Both the position numbers and the translations under genes were made by a program. Of a DNA stretch of 64,000 nt, positions 50,573 to 59,451 are shown one piece after another. This DNA is from CAYQMF01 sp964418595 (GTDB lineage: Bacteria > Planctomycetota > UBA1135 > UBA2386). Location: positions 32,811 to 96,810 of the forward strand of contig CAYQMF010000010.1 in the NCBI GenBank assembly GCA_964418595.1, read 5' to 3'. Position 1 is the first letter of the stretch. Each line of letters starts with the position of its first letter. Below the pieces are notes generated by a model, which did not search any database, had not been told where the DNA came from, and saw only the letters and a program-made list of their open reading frames with translations.

Positions 50573-52228
50573 CTACCTCTGCAGCCACTTCTTCCAGACG
50601 GCCTCGATCATCGCCCAGTCCTTCTGCGAGAAGTCGGCGGCCTCCTTGTTGACCGCGTCGATGACGAACTTGCGCTGCTCGCGCCCCTCCTTCGAGCGAT
50701 CCTTGGCGCGCGCCTCTTCCTCCTCTTCGGTGCCCGCCTGCGTGCGACTGGGACGGGTCTTCACCCACTCCTCGCCGGCCTTGATCGATGCACGGACGTA
50801 GTTCGGCACGAAGCCCTTCAGCGGCTTGATGCGCTCGGCCTCGCGACTCTCGAGGAACCGGATCAGCGCGCTGAGCTGGGCCTGGTAGCGCCAGTACGCA
50901 GCGCGCTCCTTCGGCCAATCGTCGGCCGCCGTGCTGATCAGCTCGTTGAACGTCCGGAGGGAGTTCTCTCGTTCTGCTTCGCGAAGTAGAACGCGCTCCC
51001 AGGTGTCCGTCTTGAAGTTGAGCTTGCGGCCTTCGAGATCGGCGGATGCCAGGTACGAAGAAAGGCCGCTGACCAGCCAGTTCGGCGTGTAGGAATACGC
51101 GTAGGTGTCCTTGTCGTAGAAGTAGCCGTTGGTCAGCCCGGAGACCAGGTTGCGCTGACCGCCACCGCTCGAACCCGCGTCGCGATCCTTGTAGTCGACG
51201 ATCTCGCGGTTGTCCGCGCTGAACGACGCGCCATCCGCCGACTTGCCCTGGTAGGACTGCGCCTCGTCGGCGTTCTGGCAGATCCGGATGACCCCGGCCA
51301 TGACGTACTCGTCGCTGACGTCAGCGAACCGCTTGTCGAGCCACTCCCATGTGGCCTCCGCCATCTCCAGCACGAGGGTCGTGTACTTCTTGTCGGCGTG
51401 GGTGAGGGCCACGAAACGCTTGCTGCGCGAATCCTGCGTCGTCCAGCCCTCCGGGATCGACTTGAGGATCAGCTCCCGCCGCTTGGTTTCCATCGACTGG
51501 CGGACCTTCCAGCGCTCGAGCTTGGGCATCTCCCGCCACTTGCTGCGGAAGCGCGTCCACATCGGGTTCTCGAGCTCCGTGTCGGCCGCGCCGTTGCCGG
51601 CCACCACGTCGATGAAGCGGAACGACTTCAGGCTGCGCTCGAACTCGGGCTGCACGTTCTTGACCCAGTCATGCAGCTGCGAGAACTCCACCGCCACCGT
51701 CGAGCCGTCCTCCTTCCGCTCGTAGATCCAGGTGAAGTACTTGTAGACCTTCTCGCCGGTCTGGTTGGTCATGATCTCGAGCTTGGTCACCGGGATGCCG
51801 CCGAGATCCTCGGTGGTCTCGCTCTCGATGAAGAAGCCGAGCCCCGTCGTCTTGATGTACTCGCCGAACCAGTCCTTGTAGTTGCGGAAGGTCGTGTTCT
51901 TGCTGATGTACGTCGTGTCGCCGTGCGTCTCGGTCTTCTCCTGGACCTTGGCCTTGTCCGCCGAGAAGTGCACGACGCGCAGCTCGGGTTTGTACGGCCT
52001 TCCGTCGAGCTTGCTGTTGTAGTCGCGGTTGCAGAGGTACTTGCCGACGATCCACTTCTCGTCGATGTCGACCGGGACCATCGTCCACTTGTCGGGCACG
52101 CGGATGCGGTAGCCGACGCGCGGATCCTCGTGGTGTCCGTTGGCAAAGCTGGGCTGCTGCGCCGCGACCGACCCGAGCAGGGTCGTCAGGACGAGAGCGA
52201 GACGGAACAAAGGTACTTCGAGGCGCAT
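50573..52228 (-). CDS. Secreted protein, degenerate peptidase-like
   Basis: The 551-residue product has a signal peptide (MRLEVPLFRLALVLTTLLGSVAAQ). The middle and C-terminal segments YSYTPNWLVSGLSSYLASADLEGRKL resemble the 'WLSEGLAEY' region of DUF1570-like metallopeptidases. However, no HExxH is present and the Glu ligand is changed to Ser, so it is probably a non-catalytic relative of the HECNH protein two genes away. The C-terminal 60 residues are highly charged. The function is unknown. Confidence 0.68.
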   Translation of the reverse strand: MRLEVPLFRLALVLTTLLGSVAAQQPSFANGHHEDPRVGYRIRVPDKWTMVPVDIDEKWIVGKYLCNRDYNSKLDGRPYKPELRVVHFSADKAKVQEKTETHGDTTYISKNTTFRNYKDWFGEYIKTTGLGFFIESETTEDLGGIPVTKLEIMTNQTGEKVYKYFTWIYERKEDGSTVAVEFSQLHDWVKNVQPEFERSLKSFRFIDVVAGNGAADTELENPMWTRFRSKWREMPKLERWKVRQSMETKRRELILKSIPEGWTTQDSRSKRFVALTHADKKYTTLVLEMAEATWEWLDKRFADVSDEYVMAGVIRICQNADEAQSYQGKSADGASFSADNREIVDYKDRDAGSSGGGQRNLVSGLTNGYFYDKDTYAYSYTPNWLVSGLSSYLASADLEGRKLNFKTDTWERVLLREAERENSLRTFNELISTAADDWPKERAAYWRYQAQLSALIRFLESREAERIKPLKGFVPNYVRASIKAGEEWVKTRPSRTQAGTEEEEEARAKDRSKEGREQRKFVIDAVNKEAADFSQKDWAMIEAVWKKWLQR

Positions 52229-52352
52229 AGGCTGTTCCTTTCGGTTCGGAGGGCAGGATTAGACGACGCGGGCGCCCGTCGTGCAACGCGGGCGGGGTCG
52301 CAAAGGCGGAGGGCCGAGGCCGACGAACGGGAAACAAGCCCGGCCGGCCTGC

Positions 52353-54044
52353 CTACCGCGCAACCCAGAACGAATCCGCACGCACACCCAGCGCGGTTTC
52401 CTCGACGCCCTGGAACCGGCGATGCACGACCAGACTCCGCCGCGCATGCACCAGCAAGGAGACCGGTTCCAGCTCACGCAAACGACTGTTGAACTCCTGG
52501 TAGAGCGCCACGCGCCGATCGTGATCGAGTTCCTCCCGCGCGCGCACGAGGAGGTCGTCGAGCCCGGCGTCGGCGATCCCGCTGTAGTTCAGCCCGTTCT
52601 CGGTGGCCTGAGAGCTGTGGAAGTTGAAGTAGGGATCGATCCAGCGGTCGTGCGACCACTGCATCAGCACGCCATCGAAATCCCGCGCCCGTCGACGCGC
52701 GGTGAGTTCTCCCCACTCGCGGCGTGCGATCTCGAGGTGCAGTCCGGCCTGCTCGAACGCGGGAATCGCCTGCTCGAGGATCTGCCGCTGCAGCGACGAT
52801 GCGTCGGCCACGAGGATCTCCACGGGGCGAGCCGACCAGGCGGACGACGCGGCGAGGAGCATCTGCCGCGCAGCCTCGGGATCGAAGGGAACAGCGCGCG
52901 GCGGAGCGGGGTACTCAGGGTCACCAGGCCGGAACCAGGACGCAGCCGGCGCGCCCCGACCGCGCAAGAGCCTGTCGACGATCGCCTCCCGATCGAACAA
53001 CGCGCTGAGCGCACGGCGCACTCTCGCGTCGTCGAACGGCGGACGCCGCGTGTTCCAGATCACCATGTGGTGCCCCAAGGACGGCGAGGTGTAGTCGACG
53101 AGTTGGAAGCGAGCGCGAACGCCCTCGTCGGTCGCGTGCACCGCAGCCACGCCATCGTCCGCCAACAGGTCCAGCCGGCCCGCACGCAGCTCGGCCATGC
53201 GCGCGGTGGGGTCTTGGAGCACGCGCAGGTGAAACCCCTGCAGGTTCCAGAGCTGGGGCTGCGCCTGGAGCCGCCAACTCGAAGGGTTCTGCACGAGGTA
53301 CAACTCATGCCCGCGGCGCCATGCGACCCCACCCGTGCGCCGATCCATGCCGAGTTGGTACGCGCCGGTGCCGGGTCCCGGAAGCTCCACGCGTTGCAGG
53401 AAGCCCGCGAACGGCGCATCCCCCGGCTCCGGACAAGGAACGCCGGTGGCCGCGGCCAGCGCCGCGATCTGCGCCCGCCACCACCGCGCCTGCAGGATCG
53501 GGAAGGCCAGCGCAACCTCGCCCCGCGCAGCGAAGTGGCGCTCCTTGAGCACGAGCCGGAAGCTCGTCGCATCGAGCCGTTCGAACCCCCCAACCGGGTC
53601 GATGGCAGAACCGATCGAACCCAGGGTCACGCCTGGAGACTTCGCGGCCCGGAACACGAACTCGCAGTCGTCGACGCTCAACGCGGCGCCGTCTGCAAAC
53701 ACGATCCCCGGCCGGAGTCGCACCACGAGCCCGAGGCCCGAAGCGTCGAGCTCGACTTCCCCCACCGCCGCACGCAGCTCCGCCCGCTCGGGATCGAGCT
53801 CCATGAGCGTGTCGTGCGTGTAACGGAGAACGAGTGTGCGTGCGACCGCGTCGCTGCTCGTGAACGGGTTCAGATGGGGCGGGTCGGTGATCGCGATGCG
53901 ACAGAACCCACCCTGGGGCCGCGGGCGCGCTTCGTCGAGGCGCGGCAGCACGAGATCGGTCTCGGGGTTCGCGTTGGCGACCCACAGCCCGAGCCCGACC
54001 ACCGACAACGTGGCGACCGCGAGCAATACGCCGATGCGCCGCAT
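52353..54044 (-). CDS. Peptide/oligopeptide-type ABC transporter solute-binding protein (SBP family 5)
   Basis: The 563-residue product has an N-terminal membrane/signal segment (MRRIGVLLAVATLSVVGLGLW). The family-5 layout is present: GFCRIAITDPPHLNPFTSSDAVARTLVLRYTHDTLMELDPERAELRAAVGE, LRPGIVFADGAALSVDDCEFVFRAAKS, and later RRALSALFDREAIVDRLLRGRGAPAASWFRPG. It captures peptides or related solutes for import. No permease or ATPase genes are adjacent, and the N terminus suggests an anchored rather than freely secreted form. Confidence 0.85.
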   Translation of the reverse strand: MRRIGVLLAVATLSVVGLGLWVANANPETDLVLPRLDEARPRPQGGFCRIAITDPPHLNPFTSSDAVARTLVLRYTHDTLMELDPERAELRAAVGEVELDASGLGLVVRLRPGIVFADGAALSVDDCEFVFRAAKSPGVTLGSIGSAIDPVGGFERLDATSFRLVLKERHFAARGEVALAFPILQARWWRAQIAALAAATGVPCPEPGDAPFAGFLQRVELPGPGTGAYQLGMDRRTGGVAWRRGHELYLVQNPSSWRLQAQPQLWNLQGFHLRVLQDPTARMAELRAGRLDLLADDGVAAVHATDEGVRARFQLVDYTSPSLGHHMVIWNTRRPPFDDARVRRALSALFDREAIVDRLLRGRGAPAASWFRPGDPEYPAPPRAVPFDPEAARQMLLAASSAWSARPVEILVADASSLQRQILEQAIPAFEQAGLHLEIARREWGELTARRRARDFDGVLMQWSHDRWIDPYFNFHSSQATENGLNYSGIADAGLDDLLVRAREELDHDRRVALYQEFNSRLRELEPVSLLVHARRSLVVHRRFQGVEETALGVRADSFWVAR

Positions 54045-54083
54045 CGGTGAGAGGCTACCACCTCCGACCTGGGCCCGACCCGT

Positions 54084-54467
54084 TCAAGCGCGTGGCCCGA
54101 CCAGAGCCCCGACCCAGGTGCCGGCCAGCAGGCCGAGCACTCCGAGCACGTTGTGCCCCACGACCTGCAGGACGGCGAGCCCGAGCGACCCGGCCCGCAC
54201 GAGGTCGACGAGGTCGGCAACGTAGGTCGAGAACGTCGTGAACGCGCCAAGGAAGCCGACCAGGAGCACGACCTGGGCCTGCGGCCCGAGCCAACCTCCC
54301 GACGCGCCCAGCTTGACGACGAAGCCGAACGCGGTGCACCCGAGCACATTGACGACCATGATCCCGATGGGCAACGTCTCGTGCGCGGCCGGAGGGATCG
54401 CGGTCGCCAGCATGTATCGCGCCACCGCACCGAACGAGCCTGCGAGCGCCAGCCAGAGGATGAGCAT
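54084..54467 (-). CDS. crcB: CrcB/FluC fluoride channel
   Basis: The 127-residue, four-helix protein has GSFGAVARYML near the N terminus, N39-type GTLxxN region as IGIMVVNVLGCTAFG, and the GFLGAFTTFSTY signature of Fluc channels, which export fluoride as antiparallel dimers. A single gene copy suggests a homodimer. No fluoride riboswitch was recognised in the short upstream gap to tRNA-Lys. It lies 39 bases upstream of the SBP gene on the same strand. Confidence 0.9.
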   Translation of the reverse strand: MLILWLALAGSFGAVARYMLATAIPPAAHETLPIGIMVVNVLGCTAFGFVVKLGASGGWLGPQAQVVLLVGFLGAFTTFSTYVADLVDLVRAGSLGLAVLQVVGHNVLGVLGLLAGTWVGALVGPRA

Positions 54468-54494
54468 GCCCTCGGATTCTCGCGGGTGATGGAG

Positions 54495-54570
54495 TGGTAC
54501 GCCCAGCAGGAATCGAACCTGCGACCACCGGATTAAAAATCCGATGCTCTACCGACTGAGCTATGGGCGC
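54495..54570 (-). tRNA. tRNA-Lys (TTT anticodon)
   Basis: The 76-nt cloverleaf on the minus strand has acceptor GCGCCCA paired with TGGGCGT (G1-U72), D stem GCTC/GAGC, anticodon stem TCGGA/TCCGG with loop TTTTTAA, T stem GCAGG/CCTGC with TTCGATT, and encoded CCA. Confidence 0.95.
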
Positions 54571-54642
54571 CCGGGGCCCGCGACCGACGCACGGTAAGCG
54601 TTCGCCGCCGGCAGGCAAGCCGAGCCGTCGGCCAGGCTCACC

Positions 54643-56517
54643 TCACAGGATGTCGAGCACGCCGGCGCGTCCGTCGCTGAGGGTCGGCAGCGCGGCGCGG
54701 TAGTTGATGTCGAGCGAGAGCGGCGTGTACCACGGCAGGGTCGAGTCGTCGGCGATGCCACCCAACGCAGCAGCCGCGAACGCGCGTGCGAGGTCGGGCA
54801 CGCTCTCGTCGCGCAGGACTCTCAACAGCGCCGCAGCGGCACGCCCGTCGCCCATCTGCCCGAGGGCGCCAGCGACGGCGCCCAACGTCGCCACGTTCAA
54901 CTCCCGGCCGTTGAGCAAGGTCACGAGATGCTCGCCCGCGTCGGTGTCGCCGAGCCGGCCGAGTGCCACACCGATCTGGCGCAGGAGGGCAGGCCGGCGG
55001 AGCGAGCGCCGCGCGAGCTGTTGCAGCTGCGGGATCGCAGCTGCGTCGTCGAGGAGCGCGAGACCGATGCAGATGTATCCCGCCAGCTCGTCCTGCTTCT
55101 GGTGCTCGTCGAGCAAGGCACGCAGCTCCGGAGCCGCGGCGGAGTGACGGGCGAGTCCGAGGGCCACCGCGAAGGCACCGCGCGCCTCGTCGTTCTTGAC
55201 GATCTGCAACGCCTGGCGCAGCGCCCGACCGATCTCGTCGTCGGTGCGACCCTGCCCGGCGCCGCCGCCACGACGCACGGCGAGCCCCAAGGCCAACGCC
55301 GCCCAGGGTCGGACGGTGGCCTTGTTGCCCGTCTTCAACACCTCGAGCAGGAAGGTCCGGTTCGCGTCGCCGCCGATCTGACCGAGCGCGATGAGCGCAA
55401 AGAGGCGCGCCTGGCGATCGCGACCACGCTCGGCGAGCCGCTGCAGCGCAGTGCTCGCCTCGTCCGTGGCGAGCGCTCCGAGTACGCCGAACGCCAGCGC
55501 GGACGACTGCGTGAGCCCCGTCGCTCGGCCCGGCGGCTCCGCGATGTCGCGATCCCAGAGCCTCGAGTACTTGCCCAGCACGCCGCTGTCGTCGTCGCGC
55601 AGGATCTGCGCGATCGCGAGCGAGGCGTGGGCCTGCAGCACCTGCTGGCCCTGGCCCACGCGCTGGTCGCAGTACTTCGCGAGCGTGTCCACGGCCCCCT
55701 GGGTCACCTTCCAGTTCGCGAGGTCGCGAACCGAAAGCCCCGGGGCGGCGAGGCGCAGGGCGTGGATGGCGGCGAGTGCCAGTTCGTCTTCCTTGTCTTC
55801 CGCCGTGCGAAGCTCGTGGGCGAGGGTCTCTACGACCCGGGCCCGGAGCGCGACGTCGTTCGCGCGCTCGGCGAGCAGCCCGAGGCCGTAGGCCGCGAAC
55901 ACCCTCGTGCGCCGATCGACGCGCTCCCGGCCATAGAGGCGACGGCCGGCCTGGTCGTCGCGCACCAGTTGGAGAAGGTCTTCGGCGGCACCCGGCAGGC
56001 GCGAGAGGCCGAGCGCGAGCGCCGCCGTCTCGCGGCTCTCCTGATCACCACGCCGGAACGAGGCGTGGATTGCCTGTCGGACCGACCCTCCACTCGGGTC
56101 ATGACCGATCCTGCCGAGGGCGATGAGGCAGGCGGAGGCGAGATCCGGTTGCCGGGTGTCCACCAGCGCCTTCACCAGGGCAGGCACGATGGCCGCGTCG
56201 ACGGTCGTCGGATCGAGTGACGCACCCGGCCGGCGGGCGGCGGCGGCGCGGACGTGGGCCTTCAGATCGAGATGGGGATCCTTGTTGAGTTCCCACCATG
56301 CCTGCCACCGCTCGAGGTCGCGCGGCAAGGCCACCGGAGTGGCGGGCGCGACTGCGACCGTCGCTGGGCCAGAAGGGGACAGCGTCGTCGGCGCGGGCGG
56401 CGCCGACGACGCGCCGCGGTAGCGGCCACCGTGTGCGGAGAGGGGAGCGAGCCAGACCCCCATCCACAGCAGCGCGAACACGAGCGCCTGCGCAGATCCA
56501 CGTCGCGGCGAATCCAT
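54643..56517 (-). CDS. Secreted HEAT-repeat protein
   Basis: The 624-residue product is started at MDSPRRGSAQALVFALLWMGVWLAPLSAHG, which gives a proper signal peptide; a longer frame lacks it. From about residue 100 onward it is a solenoid of HEAT/PBS-lyase-like helices (ACLIALGRIGHDPSGGSVRQAI, ALFALIALGQIGGDANRTFLLEVL, IGVALGRLGDTDAGEHLVTLL, AVAGALGQMGDGRAAAALLRVL, AFAAAALGGIADD). Such exported scaffolds are frequent in planctomycetes. The partner is unknown. It starts 55 bases after the stop of the small proline-rich protein upstream. Confidence 0.82.
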   Translation of the reverse strand: MDSPRRGSAQALVFALLWMGVWLAPLSAHGGRYRGASSAPPAPTTLSPSGPATVAVAPATPVALPRDLERWQAWWELNKDPHLDLKAHVRAAAARRPGASLDPTTVDAAIVPALVKALVDTRQPDLASACLIALGRIGHDPSGGSVRQAIHASFRRGDQESRETAALALGLSRLPGAAEDLLQLVRDDQAGRRLYGRERVDRRTRVFAAYGLGLLAERANDVALRARVVETLAHELRTAEDKEDELALAAIHALRLAAPGLSVRDLANWKVTQGAVDTLAKYCDQRVGQGQQVLQAHASLAIAQILRDDDSGVLGKYSRLWDRDIAEPPGRATGLTQSSALAFGVLGALATDEASTALQRLAERGRDRQARLFALIALGQIGGDANRTFLLEVLKTGNKATVRPWAALALGLAVRRGGGAGQGRTDDEIGRALRQALQIVKNDEARGAFAVALGLARHSAAAPELRALLDEHQKQDELAGYICIGLALLDDAAAIPQLQQLARRSLRRPALLRQIGVALGRLGDTDAGEHLVTLLNGRELNVATLGAVAGALGQMGDGRAAAALLRVLRDESVPDLARAFAAAALGGIADDSTLPWYTPLSLDINYRAALPTLSDGRAGVLDIL

Positions 56518-56572
56518 GGCGAGCGCAAGCGGAAACGCTCGGTCACCACAACGCAACCGGGAACAAATCAGA

Positions 56573-57088
56573 TCACTTCTTGTCGCCGCCGCCCGGGCCA
56601 GGGGCACCCGTCGCGTCAGGGGTTCCCTCCATCGGCAGCGTGGCGTTCGGGTTGGCGACCTGGGTCACCGGATCCATCCGACCGAGGTCGGACCGGAAGA
56701 CCATCGTGGTCGTCGACTTGCTGCCGTCGGCGTGCACGTACCAGTCCTGCCCGTGCGAGTCGCGCTCGCGTCCCACGATGGGAGAATAGGGAATGGTCGA
56801 GGGCCACTGCATGGCGGCGGGGTTGAGCACGCCGTTGAGAGCGGGCACGTACTCGCCCGTGGGCAACTTGAGCAGCCGTTCCTTCTCCTCGGCCTTGGGC
56901 TCCCGCACGATCGGCGGAGCCTCGTAGGTCAACACCGGGGGCGGGGGCTTGGGGACCTCACCTTCGGCCGAGGGGGAGGCCGACACCGGCAGGTCCGTGG
57001 GTTTGTCGTCGGCCGGGCGCACCCAAAGCACCACTGCCGCCGCGGCGGCGACGACGGCCAAACTTGCTATCGCGGTTCTCGAACTCAT
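56573..57088 (-). CDS. Small membrane-anchored or secreted proline-rich protein
   Basis: The 171-residue product has an N-terminal hydrophobic segment (IASLAVVAAAAAVVLWV), a Pro/Glu-rich linker, then a short conserved-looking part (YVPALNGVLNPAAMQWPSTIPYSPIVGRERDSHGQDWYVHADGSKSTTTMVFRSDLG) and a Gly/Pro/Lys tail. No family is recognised. It is probably co-transcribed with the HEAT-repeat gene. Confidence 0.6.
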   Translation of the reverse strand: MSSRTAIASLAVVAAAAAVVLWVRPADDKPTDLPVSASPSAEGEVPKPPPPVLTYEAPPIVREPKAEEKERLLKLPTGEYVPALNGVLNPAAMQWPSTIPYSPIVGRERDSHGQDWYVHADGSKSTTTMVFRSDLGRMDPVTQVANPNATLPMEGTPDATGAPGPGGGDKK

Positions 57089-57398
57089 GGGGATTCGCTC
57101 TCGTGATCGTCTCAGAATGGTTTTCGCTGCTCCGACAAGGTGCGCGCGTGGTGAGCTTACCCTGACGAACGCGGGGCGCGCCCGGATCCCTCCGGGTCAC
57201 CAGCACTTGACGGCCGCGGGTTCCGCTGAAGAATCCTGGGCATCCACGGATCCTCAACCAGGGTTCGTGTCGTCTCGTCGATGGTCGGATACACTGACCC
57301 CGACAAGTTTCCAAGTCGTGCTCTCACCCGCGTCTGCTGCTGCTTGCAGCAGGTTGGCGTGAGCACCCTGCCCTCAACCTCTCAAGGAGTCCTCTCGG
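57089..57398 (+). promoter_or_regulatory. Intergenic region with candidate promoter and leader for the secreted protein
   Basis: No gene is seen. TACACT at 57290-57295 fits a -10 (4 of 6), but no good -35 precedes it. GCTGCTTGCAGC at about 57336-57352 can form a small hairpin. AAGGAGT lies eight bases before the ATG at 57399, a clear ribosome-binding site. Confidence 0.35.
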
Positions 57399-58493
57399 AT
57401 GCGTTCCCTTCTCCTCCTGACGTCCCTCGCGCTCGCCTCGTCGGCGATCGCGCAAGACAACTACTTCGGCATCTACTCGTGCACGAACTACACCTCGCGC
57501 GGCTCCCTCGGCGTCGCTCCTGGTGAGATCCTCCTGCAGGTCCCCGCGACGCACTTCGCGGGCGTTGCTGGCGACCCGACGGGCACCGGCACGATCCTGA
57601 ACTCGTTCCGCTACATCACGCAGGACCAGAACGGTTCGACGCAGGAGACCTACTACATGGTCATCCGCGCCGACCTTGCCGGCGCCCCCGACACCTCGGT
57701 CGCCGGCCTCCGCCTGCGCGCGGGCCCGCTCATGACGCCGGCCAGCACCGTGCTCACGCCGGTCGCCTGGCAGATCACCGCCACCCTCACCACGCCGTCG
57801 ACCGCCGTCCCGAGCTGCGCGACGTTCTACGAGGGCATGGAAGTGGCTGCGGCGCCCCTCTGGACCAACGACGGCCAGTCGAACCACATCTGCACCTACT
57901 ACATCGTCGGCACGACGCAGGGCGACAACCCCGCCGCTCCGCCGGACGTCGTTCCGAACGTGGCGTGGAACATCAACTACACGCTCGCCATCGCGAACCA
58001 GCCGGCGACCCCGCGCTCGATCCGCATGGAGATCGGCAACGCCGGCGCCGTGTTGAACATGATGAACGAGGACAACACCACCGCCTCGACCTGCGTCGCG
58101 GCGGCGTTGTTCCGGAGCGCGGGCGCCGGTGGCATGTGGCCGGCCTCGAACGGCGACGGCCTCGGCACCCGCAATGACGGCCTCCTCGGCCGCCTCACGG
58201 ACATCAGCGCGGCCAACGGCGCCTACGCGCTGTTCATGAGCAACGCCGGCATCTGCCCGGGCATCCCGCTGCCCTTCGCCGCCGGCGCCTTGCACCTGAA
58301 CCCCGGCGTGCTGATCCTGGTCGCCAGCGGCGTCCTGGACGCGGCCGGCGTCGGCGTCGCGCCGATCATCCCGCAGGGCTTCGTGCTCCACGCCTCGATG
58401 CGCGCCGTGCCGCTGCCCTTCCAGGGCGCGACGGTCAACGGCACCACGTTCGCCATCAAGCTGACCAACATGGCGGCGTCGACCTTCCTGTAA
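57399..58493 (+). CDS. Secreted protein of planctomycete type, unknown function
   Basis: The 364-residue product has a signal peptide (MRSLLLLTSLALASSAIAQ) and a mature chain rich in Ala, Gly, Thr, Asn and Pro with few charges. The mature chain is beta-like and probably a structural or surface protein. The C-terminal 90 residues (GIPLPFAAGALHLNPGVLILVASGVLDAAGVGVAPIIPQGFVLHASMRAV) have a spacing like the shared planctomycete module (PG..L.....G..D..G......IP......L...A), but weakly so. It is monocistronic, with its own ribosome-binding site and a strong terminator, which suggests high expression. Confidence 0.75.
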   Translation: MRSLLLLTSLALASSAIAQDNYFGIYSCTNYTSRGSLGVAPGEILLQVPATHFAGVAGDPTGTGTILNSFRYITQDQNGSTQETYYMVIRADLAGAPDTSVAGLRLRAGPLMTPASTVLTPVAWQITATLTTPSTAVPSCATFYEGMEVAAAPLWTNDGQSNHICTYYIVGTTQGDNPAAPPDVVPNVAWNINYTLAIANQPATPRSIRMEIGNAGAVLNMMNEDNTTASTCVAAALFRSAGAGGMWPASNGDGLGTRNDGLLGRLTDISAANGAYALFMSNAGICPGIPLPFAAGALHLNPGVLILVASGVLDAAGVGVAPIIPQGFVLHASMRAVPLPFQGATVNGTTFAIKLTNMAASTFL

Positions 58494-58530
58494 GGTCCTC
58501 CTCCACGACTCCTCTGCGAGCCGTGGCTTC

Positions 58531-58562
58531 CGGGCGGTCGAGGCGAGAGCCTCGACCGCCCG
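58531..58562. terminator. Bidirectional-looking terminator hairpin
   Basis: CGGGCGGTCGAGGC pairs perfectly with GCCTCGACCGCCCG around a GAGA tetraloop (14 bp), followed by GCGTCGTTTCT. It lies 38 bases after the secreted-protein gene and, on the other strand, 10 bases after tRNA-Arg, so it may end transcription from both sides. Confidence 0.8.
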
Positions 58563-58572
58563 GCGTCGTTTC

Positions 58573-58650
58573 TGGCACGCCCTCCCGGACTCGAACCTGG
58601 GACCGTCGGATTAGAAATCCGATGCTCTGATCCACCTGAGCTAAGGGCGC
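58573..58650 (-). tRNA. tRNA-Arg (TCT anticodon)
   Basis: The 78-nt cloverleaf on the minus strand has acceptor GCGCCCT/AGGGCGT, D stem GCTC/GAGC with a long D loop, anticodon stem TCGGA/TCCGA with loop TTTCTAA, T loop TTCGAGT and encoded CCA. The T stem CCAGG/CCGGG has one A-G mismatch (positions 51-63), which is unusual for a functional tRNA. Confidence 0.88.
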
Positions 58651-58716
58651 CCGCGGCGCGCACGATACCTCACCGCCCTTCCTCTGCGATGCCGCGCACT
58701 CCCGGTTGGTGCTGAC

Positions 58717-58965
58717 TCAGCGCGGTTCGCTACCCACGCGCCGCTGCCATTCGACTCGTGCCAGCGGCAGGGTGATGGCCGCGAAGCTGGTCCCCGCCAC
58801 GACCGCACCCAGGGTGAACCAGGGGCGCGAGAACATGAGCGCGACGCCGACCCCGAGCCCGATCCATGCACAATCGAAGGCGCAGATGCGACCGGTGCGG
58901 ACGCGCCGCGCGACCCAGACGGCGACGAAGATCACCACGACGAGTTCGAGGATCCCGATGCGCAT
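58717..58965 (-). CDS. Small membrane protein, unknown function
   Basis: The 82-residue product has an N-terminal helix (MRIGILELVVVIFVAVWVA) followed by a short basic loop, a second hydrophobic segment (CAWIGLGVGVALMFS) and a third (FTLGAVVAGTSFAAITLPLA). No family is recognised. It is on the minus strand after rpmB, 103 bases away. Confidence 0.5.
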   Translation of the reverse strand: MRIGILELVVVIFVAVWVARRVRTGRICAFDCAWIGLGVGVALMFSRPWFTLGAVVAGTSFAAITLPLARVEWQRRVGSEPR

Positions 58966-59068
58966 GGACGCGCGCTACGGGTCTCGCCGGTGCCTATTCC
59001 CCTCGTGCCAATACCCGTTGCGCTCCCGACCTCGCCAGATGCGGCACACGCCGCCCGAACGGCGCGGC

Positions 59069-59392
59069 CTAGCGCTTCTGCTGCGCCTGCGCCGCCGCCA
59101 TGTCGGTGCGATGCCGCCCGCGCAGGGCCTTCACGATCGGGAAGCGCTGCGTGCGGCCATCGCGCTCGATGATGATGAAGCCGCCCTTGATCGCCTTGGT
59201 CGAGAGCTTCATGCGGAGCACGGTCCCATCCGGCGTCAACACGCGCACCGTCTGGATGTTGGGCTTGAAGGTGCGCTTGGCGCGGCCGGTCACGCGACGG
59301 CCGACGCCGCCCTTCTTCTTCGCCAGGCCGCGGCGGGCGACGGTGTTGCCGACGCGGGTGCGGCGGCCGGTGATTTCGCAGACTCGAGACAT
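59069..59392 (-). CDS. rpmB: Ribosomal protein bL28 (long form)
   Basis: The 107-residue product opens MSRVCEITGRRTRVGNTVARRGLAKKKGG, the bL28 start, with KRTFKPNIQ and the following conserved core. bL28 is usually 62-80 residues; here about 30 extra residues (FPIVKALRGRHRTDMAAAQAQQKR) extend the C terminus. The frame upstream of the ATG at 59392 is open but non-homologous. It lies downstream of pyrC on the same strand. Confidence 0.92.
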   Translation of the reverse strand: MSRVCEITGRRTRVGNTVARRGLAKKKGGVGRRVTGRAKRTFKPNIQTVRVLTPDGTVLRMKLSTKAIKGGFIIIERDGRTQRFPIVKALRGRHRTDMAAAQAQQKR

Positions 59393-59451
59393 GGAGGGCT
59401 CCGTGAGGGCGTGGGAAGGTAGCGGCGCTCCCTCCCCAGGCAAGCGGAAAC

